Source: UBA6663 sp044226485 (GTDB taxonomy: Bacteria; Chloroflexota; Anaerolineae; Anaerolineales; UBA6663). From it: a stretch of DNA of 64,000 bases. Below, piece by piece: positions 7,797 to 16,441 of this stretch. Position 1 is the stretch's first letter; each line of letters opens with the position of its first letter. The notes below the pieces were generated by a model. That model searched no databases. It saw nothing but the letters and a program-made list of their open reading frames with translations, and was not told the DNA's origin. Location: contig JBGAGY010000001.1 in the NCBI GenBank assembly GCA_044226485.1, positions 558,001 to 622,000 of the forward strand, written 5' to 3'. The position numbers were made by a program, and so were the translations under genes.

Positions 7797-8212
7797 CCGA
7801 CCCGAACACCGCAATCCTCAACGTCAACCGCCGCTTTTATCACGCGTTGGCCGTCGCCGACTACCGCGCGATGGAGCGTCTCTGGCTCCCCAGCCCCGAT
7901 GCCGTCTGCGTGCACCCTGGCCAGCCTGCGCTCCGAGGGTGGGATTCGATCAAGGCCAGTTGGCGCGCCATCCTGACGCAACAGGGCCCGCTCCACGTCT
8001 GGCCGAGCGACGTCGAAGTTCAACTCTTTGGCCAGACCGCCGAGGTTCATTGCATCGAGAACGTGGATGCCGGCGAAACGACCGGCATTGTGAGGGCGCG
8101 GGCCATCAATATCTTTCGTCTGTCAGGTCGAAGCTGGAAGATGCTCGAGCACCACGCGCGCGCCTTCGAGGGCGGCGCCGCCCAGATTCTCGCGCCTTTC
8201 TCACACAATTAA
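7793..8212 (+). CDS. NTF2-like/SnoaL-type protein
   Basis: 139 residues with the cone-shaped NTF2 fold pattern: an N-terminal helix FYHALAVADYRAMERLW, then SPDAVCVHPGQPALRGWDSI, and a beta-rich C-terminal half ending FRLSGRSWKMLEHHA. Members of this fold serve as small enzymes or ligand-binding subunits. The start codon overlaps the HAD stop (ATGA), so function may be linked to it. No catalytic residue set allows a reaction to be named. Confidence 0.7.
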   Translation: MTDPNTAILNVNRRFYHALAVADYRAMERLWLPSPDAVCVHPGQPALRGWDSIKASWRAILTQQGPLHVWPSDVEVQLFGQTAEVHCIENVDAGETTGIVRARAINIFRLSGRSWKMLEHHARAFEGGAAQILAPFSHN

Positions 8213-8256
8213 CCGGCGCAAGAGCAATTTCGTCTCAAATCGCTGCCCGGCCTTCG

Positions 8257-8823
8257 CTACTTGAAGGTCATGTATCCAGTCGCGGAGCCGCCACCGCTAG
8301 GTTCAATAGCTTTCGCGCAGTCTTCGCAGACGGTGTAGATCACGGTCAGGGTCTTGTCCTCGGGAACCCCGTCGGCATCTGGCTCGAGCCAGGCATTGTC
8401 GCTGGCGATACGTCCGCACATGCTGCAGCGGCGATGGGTCAAAGGCAGATGCTTCGCCGTCCCCGCGAAACGAATGTGCACCGATCGCGTGCGCGGCGCT
8501 GTGGAGACCAGGATGTGATCGACACGCAAGCTGTTCTGAGCTTCCGGCGTGATCCTCATCAGCATGTAACGCTTCAAGTCCGGCGAGTCACAGCGATAGG
8601 GTCGCTCGACCTGCTCCTGTCGCATGCGCGCCACCTTGATAAGCACCTCGAGCCACATCCGGGTGACGTCATCGATGACGAAGTCCCACAGGGATCGACC
8701 TTTGATCAGCGTTCCGAGCGCCTGCTCGCCGTCGTTGTTTTGAGCGAATTGGTCCCACCTGTCGCTGACTGCCGTGATCCGTAACGCTTCATCCAACCAA
8801 TATGTGTTCGTCTCAGAGTCCAT
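8257..8823 (-). CDS. PAS-like domain protein with a C-terminal zinc-ribbon-like CxxC pair
   Basis: 188 residues from the ATG at 8823; the frame opens at 8880 but the first 19 codons overlap the upstream gene's 3' end. An N-terminal PAS-like stretch (LRITAVSDRWDQFAQNNDG) leads into a helix-rich linker. CSMCG and CEDC follow near the C-terminus, spaced as two zinc knuckles. There is no output domain such as a kinase or HTH. The upstream gene 8874-9152 lies 50 bp away on the same strand and may be in the same transcript. Function is unknown; sensing with a metal-bound C-terminus is a guess. Confidence 0.5.
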   Translation of the reverse strand: MDSETNTYWLDEALRITAVSDRWDQFAQNNDGEQALGTLIKGRSLWDFVIDDVTRMWLEVLIKVARMRQEQVERPYRCDSPDLKRYMLMRITPEAQNSLRVDHILVSTAPRTRSVHIRFAGTAKHLPLTHRRCSMCGRIASDNAWLEPDADGVPEDKTLTVIYTVCEDCAKAIEPSGGGSATGYMTFK

Positions 8824-8873
8824 CGATTCGATTCCTGGGCTCGGGAGTCCACGACTGCCAGGCCAAGGCGATG

Positions 8874-9152
8874 TTACCACTCCGCTGTCGGTCGCATTGT
8901 GGCCAACTTGAGAATGTCACGCCTGACAAGCAGGAGGGGCACGCTGCCGAAAACGCCGAACGAGCAATCGATGACCTGCCAGAAGAACGGGATGCCGCGC
9001 CACGGGCCGCAGACCAACGCCAAGGGCAGGATCAGGACACAGGCGATCAGGCCGAACTCGACCACCCAGATGTTGCGCACCGGGTCGCGTAGCGGGCCGA
9101 CGAAGGCGATGGCGATGACGAGCAAACTCACGATGAAGAAGATCAGCCACAA
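8874..9152 (-). CDS. Small three-helix membrane protein
   Basis: 92 residues starting at a TTG at 9152. It is almost entirely hydrophobic, with helices around WLIFFIVSLLVIAIAF, FGLIACVLILPLAL and FFWQVIDCSFGVFGSVPLLL. An in-frame stop lies shortly upstream and no ATG is available, so the TTG is the first usable start, without an obvious ribosome binding site. The ending WRGIPFFWQVIDCSFGVFG and the overall size resemble small DUF2834/YfdY-like integral membrane proteins, but I cannot place it firmly. Confidence 0.5.
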   Translation of the reverse strand: MWLIFFIVSLLVIAIAFVGPLRDPVRNIWVVEFGLIACVLILPLALVCGPWRGIPFFWQVIDCSFGVFGSVPLLLVRRDILKLATMRPTAEW

Positions 9153-9322
9153 ACGAATACGGGTTTCGATTCATGATGATGCCGACCCTTGTAGGTTGCC
9201 GGTACCGATGAGCCTGTTATGGGCGCCGGCTTCGCCGCCGCCAAGCACCCACGTGCTGCCCTGGATGTGCGCCGCCGCCTGATGGCCAGGCTGACCCGCG
9301 CCACAAACCCGACCAAGTTTGG

Positions 9323-9328
9323 GATAAT
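9323..9328 (+). promoter_or_regulatory. Candidate -10 of the proVW operon
   Basis: GATAAT in the 243-bp divergent spacer, about 68 nt before the ATG at 9396. No good -35 at the proper distance. Confidence 0.35.
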
Positions 9329-9395
9329 TGAGCCATCCAGGTCGGCCCGCCGCCCGAAACAGCCGACGCCGCGATCCCATGAAAGGCCGTCCAGC

Positions 9396-10466
9396 ATGGC
9401 AAGAAGCCTGACTGCGACCCCGTCCGACGCGCCGCACGCGATTCGTTGTCGCGGTGTGTGGAAGATCTTCGGCCCCCGCCCCGCCCAGGCCCTCAAGGCC
9501 ATCACAACGGACGGCGCCGGCGCCGCGGCCGGTCACGTGGTGGCCGTGCGCGACGTCAGCTTCGATGTGGCGCGTGGCGAGACCTTCGTGGTCATGGGGC
9601 TGTCGGGCAGCGGCAAGTCGACGCTCGTGCGCTGTCTCCTACGTCTGGCTGAGCCGACAGCCGGCGAGATCCACGCCGCCGGGCAGGATCTGCTGGCGCT
9701 CTCGGAGAGCGACCTGCGCGACGTGCGCCGGCACAAGGTCAGCATGGTCTTCCAGAGTTTCGGCCTGCTGCCGCATCGTCGCGTGCTCGAGAACGTCGCC
9801 TTCGGGCTCGAAGTGCGCGGCGCGCCAGCGCGTGAACGTGAGGCGCGCGCCCGTTCCATGATCGAGCTCGTCGGGCTCGGCGGATGGGAGCGGCACTACC
9901 CGCGGCAACTGTCGGGCGGCATGCAGCAGCGCGTCGGCCTGGCGCGCGCGCTCGCGGGCGATCCCGAGATCATGCTCTACGACGAGCCGTTCAGCGCGCT
10001 CGATCCGCTGATCCGCCGTGAGATGCAGGATGAACTCCTGCGGTTGCAGGCCTCGCTGCACAAGACGAGCGTCTTCATCACCCACGACTTTGCCGAAGCT
10101 CTGCGGCTCGGCGATCGCATCGCCATCATGCGCGACGGCCGGATCGTGCAGATCGGCACGCCTGAGGATCTGACGCTCGCGCCCGCCGACGAGTATGTCG
10201 CCGCGTTCGTGCGCGATGCCCCGCGCGCCAAGGTGCTCAGCATCGGCCGCGTGATGCGCCCGATCCCAAGCGATGCCCGCCTGGTCGAAGGACAGACTGT
10301 GCGCGCCGGCGATCGCCTCGAAGCCGCGCTATCGATCGTCGCCGCGCAGGAAGGGCTGGTGCCCGTCGTCGATGACGACGGCGAGTTGTGCGGCTGCCTC
10401 GACCGCGCCGACGTGATGCGCACACTCGCCGGCGAGCGAAGCCTGACCGCCGGGTTCAGCCTCTGA
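9396..10466 (+). CDS. proV: Glycine betaine/proline-type ABC importer ATPase (ProV/OpuAA)
   Basis: 356 residues from the ATG at 9396, preceded by GAAAGG at good spacing; the frame continues upstream to 9219 without support. Walker A GLSGSGKST, a Q-loop VFQSFGLLPHR, signature LSGGMQQR, Walker B IMLYDEPFSALDP and switch FITHDFAEA are all in place. The insertion before VVAVRDVSFDV is typical of quaternary-amine ATPases. The last 85 residues form a CBS-like regulatory domain, which in OpuA senses ionic strength; only about one CBS motif is evident. It pairs with the fused permease 3 nt downstream. Likely imports a compatible solute. Confidence 0.82.
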   Translation: MARSLTATPSDAPHAIRCRGVWKIFGPRPAQALKAITTDGAGAAAGHVVAVRDVSFDVARGETFVVMGLSGSGKSTLVRCLLRLAEPTAGEIHAAGQDLLALSESDLRDVRRHKVSMVFQSFGLLPHRRVLENVAFGLEVRGAPAREREARARSMIELVGLGGWERHYPRQLSGGMQQRVGLARALAGDPEIMLYDEPFSALDPLIRREMQDELLRLQASLHKTSVFITHDFAEALRLGDRIAIMRDGRIVQIGTPEDLTLAPADEYVAAFVRDAPRAKVLSIGRVMRPIPSDARLVEGQTVRAGDRLEAALSIVAAQEGLVPVVDDDGELCGCLDRADVMRTLAGERSLTAGFSL

Positions 10467-10469
10467 GCC

Positions 10470-12443
10470 ATGGCCACAGCCTCACAAACGCTCGCCCCAT
10501 CGACAGCCCCGCGACGCTTCATGTGGCCCGCGGTGATCGTCATCACGCTGCTGGTCGTCGCCTGGCTCTGGCCCGCCGACGCTCGCGCCTTCCCCTCGGC
10601 CTGGAACCTCGGCCTGCGCGGCCCGATCGACGCCCTGCAGGACTGGATCATCCTCAACCGCGCCCACGACCATCCGCTTTTCTTCTACTTCTTCGAACCG
10701 CTCAGCGCCGCGCTGGACGCCGGCCTGCGCTTCGTCGAAGGCGCGCTGCTGGCGACGCCCTGGCCCGTGATCGTGGCCGCCGTCGCCGGGCTGGCCCTGT
10801 GGGCGGGGGGCTGGCGCCTCGCCGCGATCGCAGCCGCAGGCTTTGTCGCGATCGGTCTGCTCGGGGTGTGGGAGCCCGCGCTGCAGACGCTGGCGCTCAT
10901 GCTCGTCTCAGCCTCGATCTCGATCGCACTCGGCCTGCCTCTCGGAATCCTGGCGGCCCTGAACGATCGATTCGATCAGGCGCTGCGCCCCGTGCTCGAC
11001 GCGATGCAGACCATGCCCACGTTCGTCTACCTGGTGCCGGTGCTCCTCCTTTTCGGCGTGGCGCGCGTGCCGGCCGTGGTGGCCACGCTCATCTACGCCT
11101 TGCCGCCGATGGTGCGCCTGACGAGTTTGGGTCTGCGCACGGTCAACCCGGCCGTGGTCGAGGCTGCCCGCGCCTTCGGGTCGACGCGTGGCCAACTGCT
11201 GTGGAAGGTTCAGTTGCCGATGGCGCTGCCGACGCTCATGACAGGCGTCAATCAGACCATCATGATGGCCATGAGCATGGTCGTCATCTCTGCCCTGGTG
11301 GGGGCCGGCGGTCTGGGTCGAGAAGTGCTCCTGGCCCTGCAGAGGCTGCGCGTCGGGCAGGCCTTCGAAGCCGGTCTTGCGATCGTGCTGCTGGCCGTGG
11401 TGCTCGATCGACTCAGTGACGCGTTCAGCAAACGCGATCCTGGCGCTGCGCCGTCATCGCGGATGCTGTGGGATCGACATCGCTGGCTGCCCTTCGTGGT
11501 CGCCGCTGGGGCGCTGATCGCGATCGGCCTGGTCGCGCGCGCCCTGGGCGTGGGCGCCTTCCCGACAGCCTGGCGGCTGCCCGTGCGAGAGGCCGTCGAC
11601 CCGGCGGTGCGCTGGCTGCGCGACAACGCCTTCGCCTTCGATGTGGCCGGGCTCACCGTCGGCACCGGACCGTTCAGCGACTTCTCAACGATCTGGATCC
11701 TCAACCCGATCCGCGAGTTCCTGTCCTCCTGGCTGCCTTGGCCGGTCTTCGTGCTGGCCGTGGCAGCGCTCGGCTACAGGCTCAGTGGCTGGCGGTTGGC
11801 CGTCGCAGCAGGGGTCAGCCTGATCCTGATCGGCCTGTTGGGGATGTGGGCGCTGGCGATGGACACGCTCGGTCAGGTGCTGGCGACGCTGGTGCTGACG
11901 GCGGCCTTCGCCATCCCGCTCGGCATCCTGGCGTCGCAGTACGACGGCTTTCGCGACGCGCTGCGACCGGCCCTCGATTTCCTGCAGACGGTGCCCAGCT
12001 TCGTGCTGTTGGTGCCGGTCATCATGCTCTTCAACGTCGGCCGCATCCCGGGGATCATCGCGGCCGTGCTGTATGCGATGCCGCCGGGCATCCGGCTGAC
12101 CGACCTCGGCATCCGGGCCGTCGCGCCTGAAGTGACCGAGGCGGCGCGCGCGTTCGGCGCCACGCGGCTGCAGTCGCTGACCAAGGTGCAGCTTCCGATG
12201 GCGCTGCCGGCGATCCTGGCCGGCGTCAATCAAATGGTGATGATGGTGCTGGCGATGGTGATCATCGCGGGGCTTGTCGGCGGCGCGGGGCTGGGCCTCG
12301 AGGTCGTCACGGGCGTCTCACGCACGCAAGCCGGGCGCGCCATGGAGGCCGGCCTTGCCATCGTGCTCCTGGCGATGACGCTGGATCGATTGACACAGCA
12401 GTTCGCACGGAGCGACGAGCGAGGGGCGAGGAGCGACGGTTGA
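10470..12443 (+). CDS. Tandem-duplicated ProW-type permease
   Basis: 657 residues composed of two homologous halves, roughly 1-330 and 331-657. Each half has an N-terminal hydrophobic region, a DALRP segment, and the cytoplasmic coupling loop: EAARAFGSTRGQLLWKVQLP in the first and EAARAFGATRLQSLTKVQLP in the second. The usual ProW/OpuAB is about 280-350 residues and works as a homodimer, so this fusion supplies both permease copies in one chain. It starts 3 nt after proV. No periplasmic or lipoprotein binding protein (ProX) is encoded beside it, which is unusual for this importer family. Confidence 0.82.
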   Translation: MATASQTLAPSTAPRRFMWPAVIVITLLVVAWLWPADARAFPSAWNLGLRGPIDALQDWIILNRAHDHPLFFYFFEPLSAALDAGLRFVEGALLATPWPVIVAAVAGLALWAGGWRLAAIAAAGFVAIGLLGVWEPALQTLALMLVSASISIALGLPLGILAALNDRFDQALRPVLDAMQTMPTFVYLVPVLLLFGVARVPAVVATLIYALPPMVRLTSLGLRTVNPAVVEAARAFGSTRGQLLWKVQLPMALPTLMTGVNQTIMMAMSMVVISALVGAGGLGREVLLALQRLRVGQAFEAGLAIVLLAVVLDRLSDAFSKRDPGAAPSSRMLWDRHRWLPFVVAAGALIAIGLVARALGVGAFPTAWRLPVREAVDPAVRWLRDNAFAFDVAGLTVGTGPFSDFSTIWILNPIREFLSSWLPWPVFVLAVAALGYRLSGWRLAVAAGVSLILIGLLGMWALAMDTLGQVLATLVLTAAFAIPLGILASQYDGFRDALRPALDFLQTVPSFVLLVPVIMLFNVGRIPGIIAAVLYAMPPGIRLTDLGIRAVAPEVTEAARAFGATRLQSLTKVQLPMALPAILAGVNQMVMMVLAMVIIAGLVGGAGLGLEVVTGVSRTQAGRAMEAGLAIVLLAMTLDRLTQQFARSDERGARSDG

Positions 12444-12478
12444 AAGGCTAATCAACCGTCGCTCCCCGCCCCTCGCTC
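12417..12478. terminator. Long hairpin between convergent genes
   Basis: 27-bp arms (12417-12443 and 12452-12478) with one mismatch and an 8-nt loop, built from GAGCGAGGGGCGAGGAGCGA words. It covers the stop codon of the permease and lies before the end of the opposite LCP gene. No T-run on either side, but the position fits a bidirectional terminator. Confidence 0.6.
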
Positions 12479-12491
12479 CCATCTTTTCGGC

Positions 12492-13961
12492 TTACGGCGT
12501 CTGCGTGGCCTCGCCGGGTAAAGACCAATCCTGGCCGACGTAGACCTGGAACGAGATCGCGGGATCGGGTGGGTTCGTGGCGTTGACGACCGAGGCGACG
12601 TGGAAAGTTTCCTGCAGCCAACGGAGCGTGTTGGGATGCGCGTCGCCGCTGTAGTTGATGATGATCGACGTCGCGTAATCGGTGCGGTCGGCGTTGCCGG
12701 GTTCGAGCACCGTCAGACCCTGCGCGGTCAACCACTCTGACGTGGAGCCGGCCAGGCCCTGAATACCCGAACCATTGAGCACCTGAATGCCGGCCGCCTC
12801 GTCGCGCACGGCCGTCATGTCGACCCCTGAGTTCATCGGCGCGATGGCGGCGTCGATGGCGAAGAGCTCATCGCGCAGCTTGCGGATCTCATCGCGGATC
12901 GGGATCAGCACCTGGCGACCCTCAGCCGTGGTCTCCTCGGTGACGTAGCGGTAATCGATCACGCCCGATTTGATGTTCTCGCGTGGGATGTCCTGCGCGA
13001 GCAGGGCGAGCGAGATCATCTGCTCGACCGTGAGGTTGGTCTGGATGCCTTCCTGAAGCGTGGAGAAGAGCGCCGGCGCCTGGGCAAGCAGCCCCGGCAA
13101 CGTGCCGAGGCTGAGCACCTTGTCGCGCACGGCCATCACGACCTGCTGCTGGCGCTGGGCGCGGTTGATATCCGAATCGTCGTGGCGGGTGCGCGCGTAG
13201 CGCAGCGCGTCATGGCCGTTGAGTGTGTGCACGCCGGCGGACAGATAGAACGGCTCGTAGCCGTAGGAGCCGTCGGGATACTCAGGATCGTTGATATCCG
13301 TCGGGTTATCGATCTCGATCCCGCCGATGGTGTCGATGATCTTCTCGAACGCCGTGAAGTCGAGCCGAACATAGTAATCGACGCTGACGCCGAGGTTGTG
13401 GCGAATGGTCTTCATCGCGAAGGCTGGGCCGCCGCCCGGGAGTTCATAGGCGTCGCCGATGAAGTTCGCTGTGTTGATCGTGTTCGGGTCGAAGCCGTCG
13501 GGCATTTCGACCCACAGGTCGCGCGGGATCGACAGCATCGACGCGGTGTTGGCCTTCGGGTCGATGGAGATGAGCATGATCGAGTCGGTTCGATAAGCCC
13601 GCTCGGTCTCACCCTGGCGGCGGTCGATGCCCATGAGGAGCACCGTCACGCGCGAGTTGCCCTGCCACTTTTGTGGCAGGATCCCGTCGCCGACGCCGGC
13701 CTGGGGATCGCCGCTCCCCGTGGAGCCCGGCGTCGTCGAACTGGCGGGGCCTTTCGGGTCAAAGCCGCTTGGCGAGCCGATTTGGAAGCCGGCCACGATG
13801 TCGCGAACGCTGGTGAACACGAGATAGCCGGCCAGCACGGTGGCCACCACAAAGAGGCCGATCAGGCCTCCCAGCAGCCACGTGGGGAGTTTTGTCGTGC
13901 GACGCGCCCGCACGCGTTGAACGCGGGCGTAATCGTAAGGAGGAGGCAGTGGACCACTCAT
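12492..13961 (-). CDS. LCP-family (LytR-CpsA-Psr) glycopolymer transferase with LytR_C domain
   Basis: 489 residues from the ATG at 13961 (a TTG at 13973 is also possible). An N-terminal cytosolic segment is followed by one membrane helix (TWLLGGLIGLFVVATVLAGY). The LCP core then shows LLMGIDRRQGE, TDSIMLISIDP, SIPRDLWVE and the arginine/aspartate-rich LRYARTRHDDSDINRAQRQ that binds the polyprenyl pyrophosphate. The C-terminus holds a LytR_C domain (IQVLNGSGIQGLAG). Family members transfer glycopolymers from undecaprenyl pyrophosphate to peptidoglycan or other acceptors outside the membrane. It may therefore serve the polysaccharide locus 20 kb downstream. Confidence 0.87.
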   Translation of the reverse strand: MSGPLPPPYDYARVQRVRARRTTKLPTWLLGGLIGLFVVATVLAGYLVFTSVRDIVAGFQIGSPSGFDPKGPASSTTPGSTGSGDPQAGVGDGILPQKWQGNSRVTVLLMGIDRRQGETERAYRTDSIMLISIDPKANTASMLSIPRDLWVEMPDGFDPNTINTANFIGDAYELPGGGPAFAMKTIRHNLGVSVDYYVRLDFTAFEKIIDTIGGIEIDNPTDINDPEYPDGSYGYEPFYLSAGVHTLNGHDALRYARTRHDDSDINRAQRQQQVVMAVRDKVLSLGTLPGLLAQAPALFSTLQEGIQTNLTVEQMISLALLAQDIPRENIKSGVIDYRYVTEETTAEGRQVLIPIRDEIRKLRDELFAIDAAIAPMNSGVDMTAVRDEAAGIQVLNGSGIQGLAGSTSEWLTAQGLTVLEPGNADRTDYATSIIINYSGDAHPNTLRWLQETFHVASVVNATNPPDPAISFQVYVGQDWSLPGEATQTP

Positions 13962-14012
13962 TTTTTTCGTCAATCTGCCAAAACGCCAACGCCGGGATCA
14001 CCCGGCCCAATG

Positions 14013-14018
14013 ATTATA
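14013..14018 (-). promoter_or_regulatory. -10 hexamer of the LCP gene
   Basis: TATAAT on the minus strand, about 50 nt before the ATG at 13961. A short GCCGGG/CCCGGC hairpin lies in the resulting leader (13993-14006). Confidence 0.45.
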
Positions 14019-14348
14019 GAGCAGTTTGCGTGCCATCATCTGAACCATGACACGTACTCAGACTCGCTTCAGATGTCATTCCTGCGGCTAAAGTTCCCGC
14101 TGGTGGGCTCGCCCTTAAACTAGCACGCCCGTGAGCATGTTTCAACCGTGCCTGGCACGTGTCTGGCATCTTCGACGAGGACTCTTGCCGCGGATGGCGC
14201 GGATTTCGCGAACACGGATCCCTGGCTCCCGTCTGGATCCATCTTCGCATCCTCAGCGCAATCGGCACCCTTCACGGCAAAATTCGCGCCTAAAAACTCG
14301 CTCGTGCACGCCAGCCAGAGTCGATCTTTCGGCCAGGGCGGGCTGGCA

Positions 14349-14354
14349 TATAAT
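14349..14354 (+). promoter_or_regulatory. -10 hexamer of the 14378 gene
   Basis: TATAAT, 23 nt before the TTG start at 14378. GGAG at 14368-14371 is at ideal spacing for that TTG. Confidence 0.5.
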
Positions 14355-14377
14355 TTAGAGTTCATCGGAGCCTGACT

Positions 14378-14797
14378 TTGAACAACACCGCCATGTCGTC
14401 TCCCACTCAACCTCTCGGCTACACGCTGGCGGCCTGGGCGCTCGCCCTCCTGGGCTGGGTCGGCCTGATCGGCCTGTTCGTGTATATCAACCCCAACATC
14501 GGCCCGCTGCCGTGGTGGAGTTTCTATGTGTTGCTGTTGATGGCGATCACTGGCACCGCCGTCCCGTTTGTCCACCTGCTCAACCGCCGCTTCGTCAGCG
14601 AGCCCGTCCCGGCCGGAGTCATCCTGCGCCAGGGGATGTGGACCGGCGTTTTCGTGACGACCGGGGCCTGGATGCAACGCAGCGGCCTCCTCAACCCGGC
14701 CACGATCGTGTTGCTGCTCGTGGCTCTGGTCGGGGTCGAGTGGTTCCTCAGGCTGCGCGAGCGCGCCCACTGGTCGCCCTCCGATGACGACGATTGA
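14378..14797 (+). CDS. Four-helix membrane protein, family not recognised
   Basis: 139 residues. The start is a TTG at 14378 supported by GGAG 7 nt upstream; an ATG at 14393 is the alternative. Hydrophobic segments are LAAWALALLGWVGLIGLFVY, WWSFYVLLLMAITGTAVPF, a weaker GVFVTTGAW helix and TIVLLLVALVGVEWFL. It ends in a charged SPSDDDD tail. The next gene begins 19 nt on and encodes a small coiled-coil protein, so the pair is probably co-transcribed. No enzymatic motif is visible. Confidence 0.6.
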   Translation: MNNTAMSSPTQPLGYTLAAWALALLGWVGLIGLFVYINPNIGPLPWWSFYVLLLMAITGTAVPFVHLLNRRFVSEPVPAGVILRQGMWTGVFVTTGAWMQRSGLLNPATIVLLLVALVGVEWFLRLRERAHWSPSDDDD

Positions 14798-14816
14798 TCC
14801 CGGGTGAAAACCGTCC

Positions 14817-15083
14817 ATGACCGATCCCACACTGCCGGCCGACATCTCGCCGGAAGACCTCAAAGCCTACATCCGCCGTCTCGAAGACACGCTGATCCTG
14901 ATCCGGCGCCGCCTGCGTCGCTACGAAGACGAATACGGGATGGCGTCGCGCGAGTTCTACACGAAGCTGCAGACCGGTGAACTGAACAACCGCAGCGACT
15001 TCGAAGAATGGGTCAGCGAGCACGAACGCCATGAACGCCTGGCCCACCAGATCGACGATCTCAAAGCCAGGCTGCCGCACTAG
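14817..15083 (+). CDS. Small charged coiled-coil protein
   Basis: 88 residues, rich in Arg/Glu with heptad-like spacing (LKAYIRRLEDTLILIRRRLRRYEDEYG), then a short linker and a second helix (EHERHERLAHQIDDLKARL). It may be a small scaffold or an acceptor for the preceding membrane protein. No known domain recognised. Confidence 0.6.
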   Translation: MTDPTLPADISPEDLKAYIRRLEDTLILIRRRLRRYEDEYGMASREFYTKLQTGELNNRSDFEEWVSEHERHERLAHQIDDLKARLPH

Positions 15084-15139
15084 GCGAGAAGCGAAACGCG
15101 AAGAGCGAAGAGAGACCCATCCATCTTCGCCTTTCGTCC
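15084..15139. repeat. Heptamer-word intergenic repeat
   Basis: Units GCGAGAA, GCGAAAC, GCGAAGA, GCGAAGA run head to tail at 15084-15111, with a short inverted counterpart (CTTCGCCTTTCG) near 15125-15137. It fills the gap before the M24 peptidase gene. Confidence 0.45.
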
Positions 15140-15196
15140 GTCCTCGGTCCGCCGTCCGCGGTTTGCGTTCCACATCTCAAGAAAGCGAGCCCCTGC

Positions 15197-16435
15197 GTGA
15201 AATCGAAGATCGACGCCCTTCTCAAGCAGCAAGACCTTGACGGCCTCATCGTGCTCGGAACGAGCGCGCACAATCCGGCCATGTATTACATGGCCAACGG
15301 CGCCAGCGTCGGTGAACGCAGCATCCTGGTCAAACCACGCGGACGCAAGGGCGCGCTGTTCGTGAGCGGCATGGAACGCGAGGAGGCTGCCAAGTCGGGC
15401 CTGCGCGTCTTCGATCTTTACAAGGCGCAGCTCGCCGTCGCGTCGGCCAAGGGCCAGCGCGCCGGCAACGCCGCGCGCACGCAGGCCCAACTGCTCGGCA
15501 CGGTGCTGAAGCAGCTGGGCGTGAGCGGGCGAATGGCCCTGGCGGGCCAGCAGGATGCGGGCTTCGCGGCCGAGCTCGTCGCGCAGTTCAACCGTGCCAA
15601 GCTCGGGGCCACGATCGCGTTCGCACCCGATCTGATCAGCCAGGCGGCCGTGACGAAAGACGCCGATGAGGTCGCGCGGATCCGCGCGGTAGCGGTCAAG
15701 ACCGTGGCCGTCGTCGGCGACATCCACGACTTCCTCAGCCAGCAGCGCACGAAGGGCGACGTGCTGGTGGACCACGCCGGCCAACCCGTGACCATCGGCG
15801 CTGTAAAGTCGCGCATCAACCTCAAGCTCGCCGAGCAGGGCATCGTGGATGCCGAGGGCGGGACGATCTTCGCACAGGGCCGCGACGCCGGCATCCCGCA
15901 TTCGCGTGGCCGCGCCGATCAGGCGCTGCGGCTCGGGCAGACGATCGTGTTCGACATCTTCCCGGCGGAGCCGGGTGGCGGTTACTTCTACGACTTCACC
16001 CGCACCTGGTGTCTTGGCTATGCGCCCGACGAGGCGCAGGCGTTGTATGACCAGGTGCGCGAGATCTACCTGCAGGTGATGGCCACGCTCAAGGTCAACG
16101 CACCGACAGCCGACTATCAGCGCATGACCACCGAGTACTTCGAGAGTCATGGCCATCCCACGATCGCGTCGAAGCCCGGCACGACGGACGGCTATGTGCA
16201 TTCGCTCGGCCACGGCATCGGTCTGCAGATCCACGAAGCGCCTTCGCTGAGCGCGCGCTCGACCGAACGGCTGACGCCCGGCATGGTCTTCTCGGTCGAG
16301 CCAGGGCTGTACTACCCGGAGCGCGGCCTCGGCGTGCGCCTCGAAGACAGCGTCTGGCTCAACCCGGCCACGCGCCAGTGCGAAGTGCTCGCGCCCTACT
16401 CCGACGACCTGGTTGTGCCCGTGCGGAAATCCTGA
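15197..16435 (+). CDS. M24-family aminopeptidase (Xaa-Pro type)
   Basis: 412 residues from a GTG at 15197. An N-terminal creatinase-like domain (about 1-165) is followed by the pita-bread catalytic domain. Metal ligands are visible: Asp in FDIFPAEPGG and YDFTRTW, His in GHGIGLQIHEAP, and Glu in SVEPGLYYP and RLEDSVWL. The family cleaves N-terminal residues ahead of proline or related substrates using two metal ions. The stop is 6 nt from tsaD, so the two may be co-transcribed, a chance association rather than a functional one. Confidence 0.85.
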   Translation: MKSKIDALLKQQDLDGLIVLGTSAHNPAMYYMANGASVGERSILVKPRGRKGALFVSGMEREEAAKSGLRVFDLYKAQLAVASAKGQRAGNAARTQAQLLGTVLKQLGVSGRMALAGQQDAGFAAELVAQFNRAKLGATIAFAPDLISQAAVTKDADEVARIRAVAVKTVAVVGDIHDFLSQQRTKGDVLVDHAGQPVTIGAVKSRINLKLAEQGIVDAEGGTIFAQGRDAGIPHSRGRADQALRLGQTIVFDIFPAEPGGGYFYDFTRTWCLGYAPDEAQALYDQVREIYLQVMATLKVNAPTADYQRMTTEYFESHGHPTIASKPGTTDGYVHSLGHGIGLQIHEAPSLSARSTERLTPGMVFSVEPGLYYPERGLGVRLEDSVWLNPATRQCEVLAPYSDDLVVPVRKS

Positions 16436-16441
16436 ACGACG

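Noticed and set aside
9143..9536. Minus-strand frames of about 120 residues before proV
   Set aside because: They overlap the proV start and show no conserved motif or ribosome binding site.
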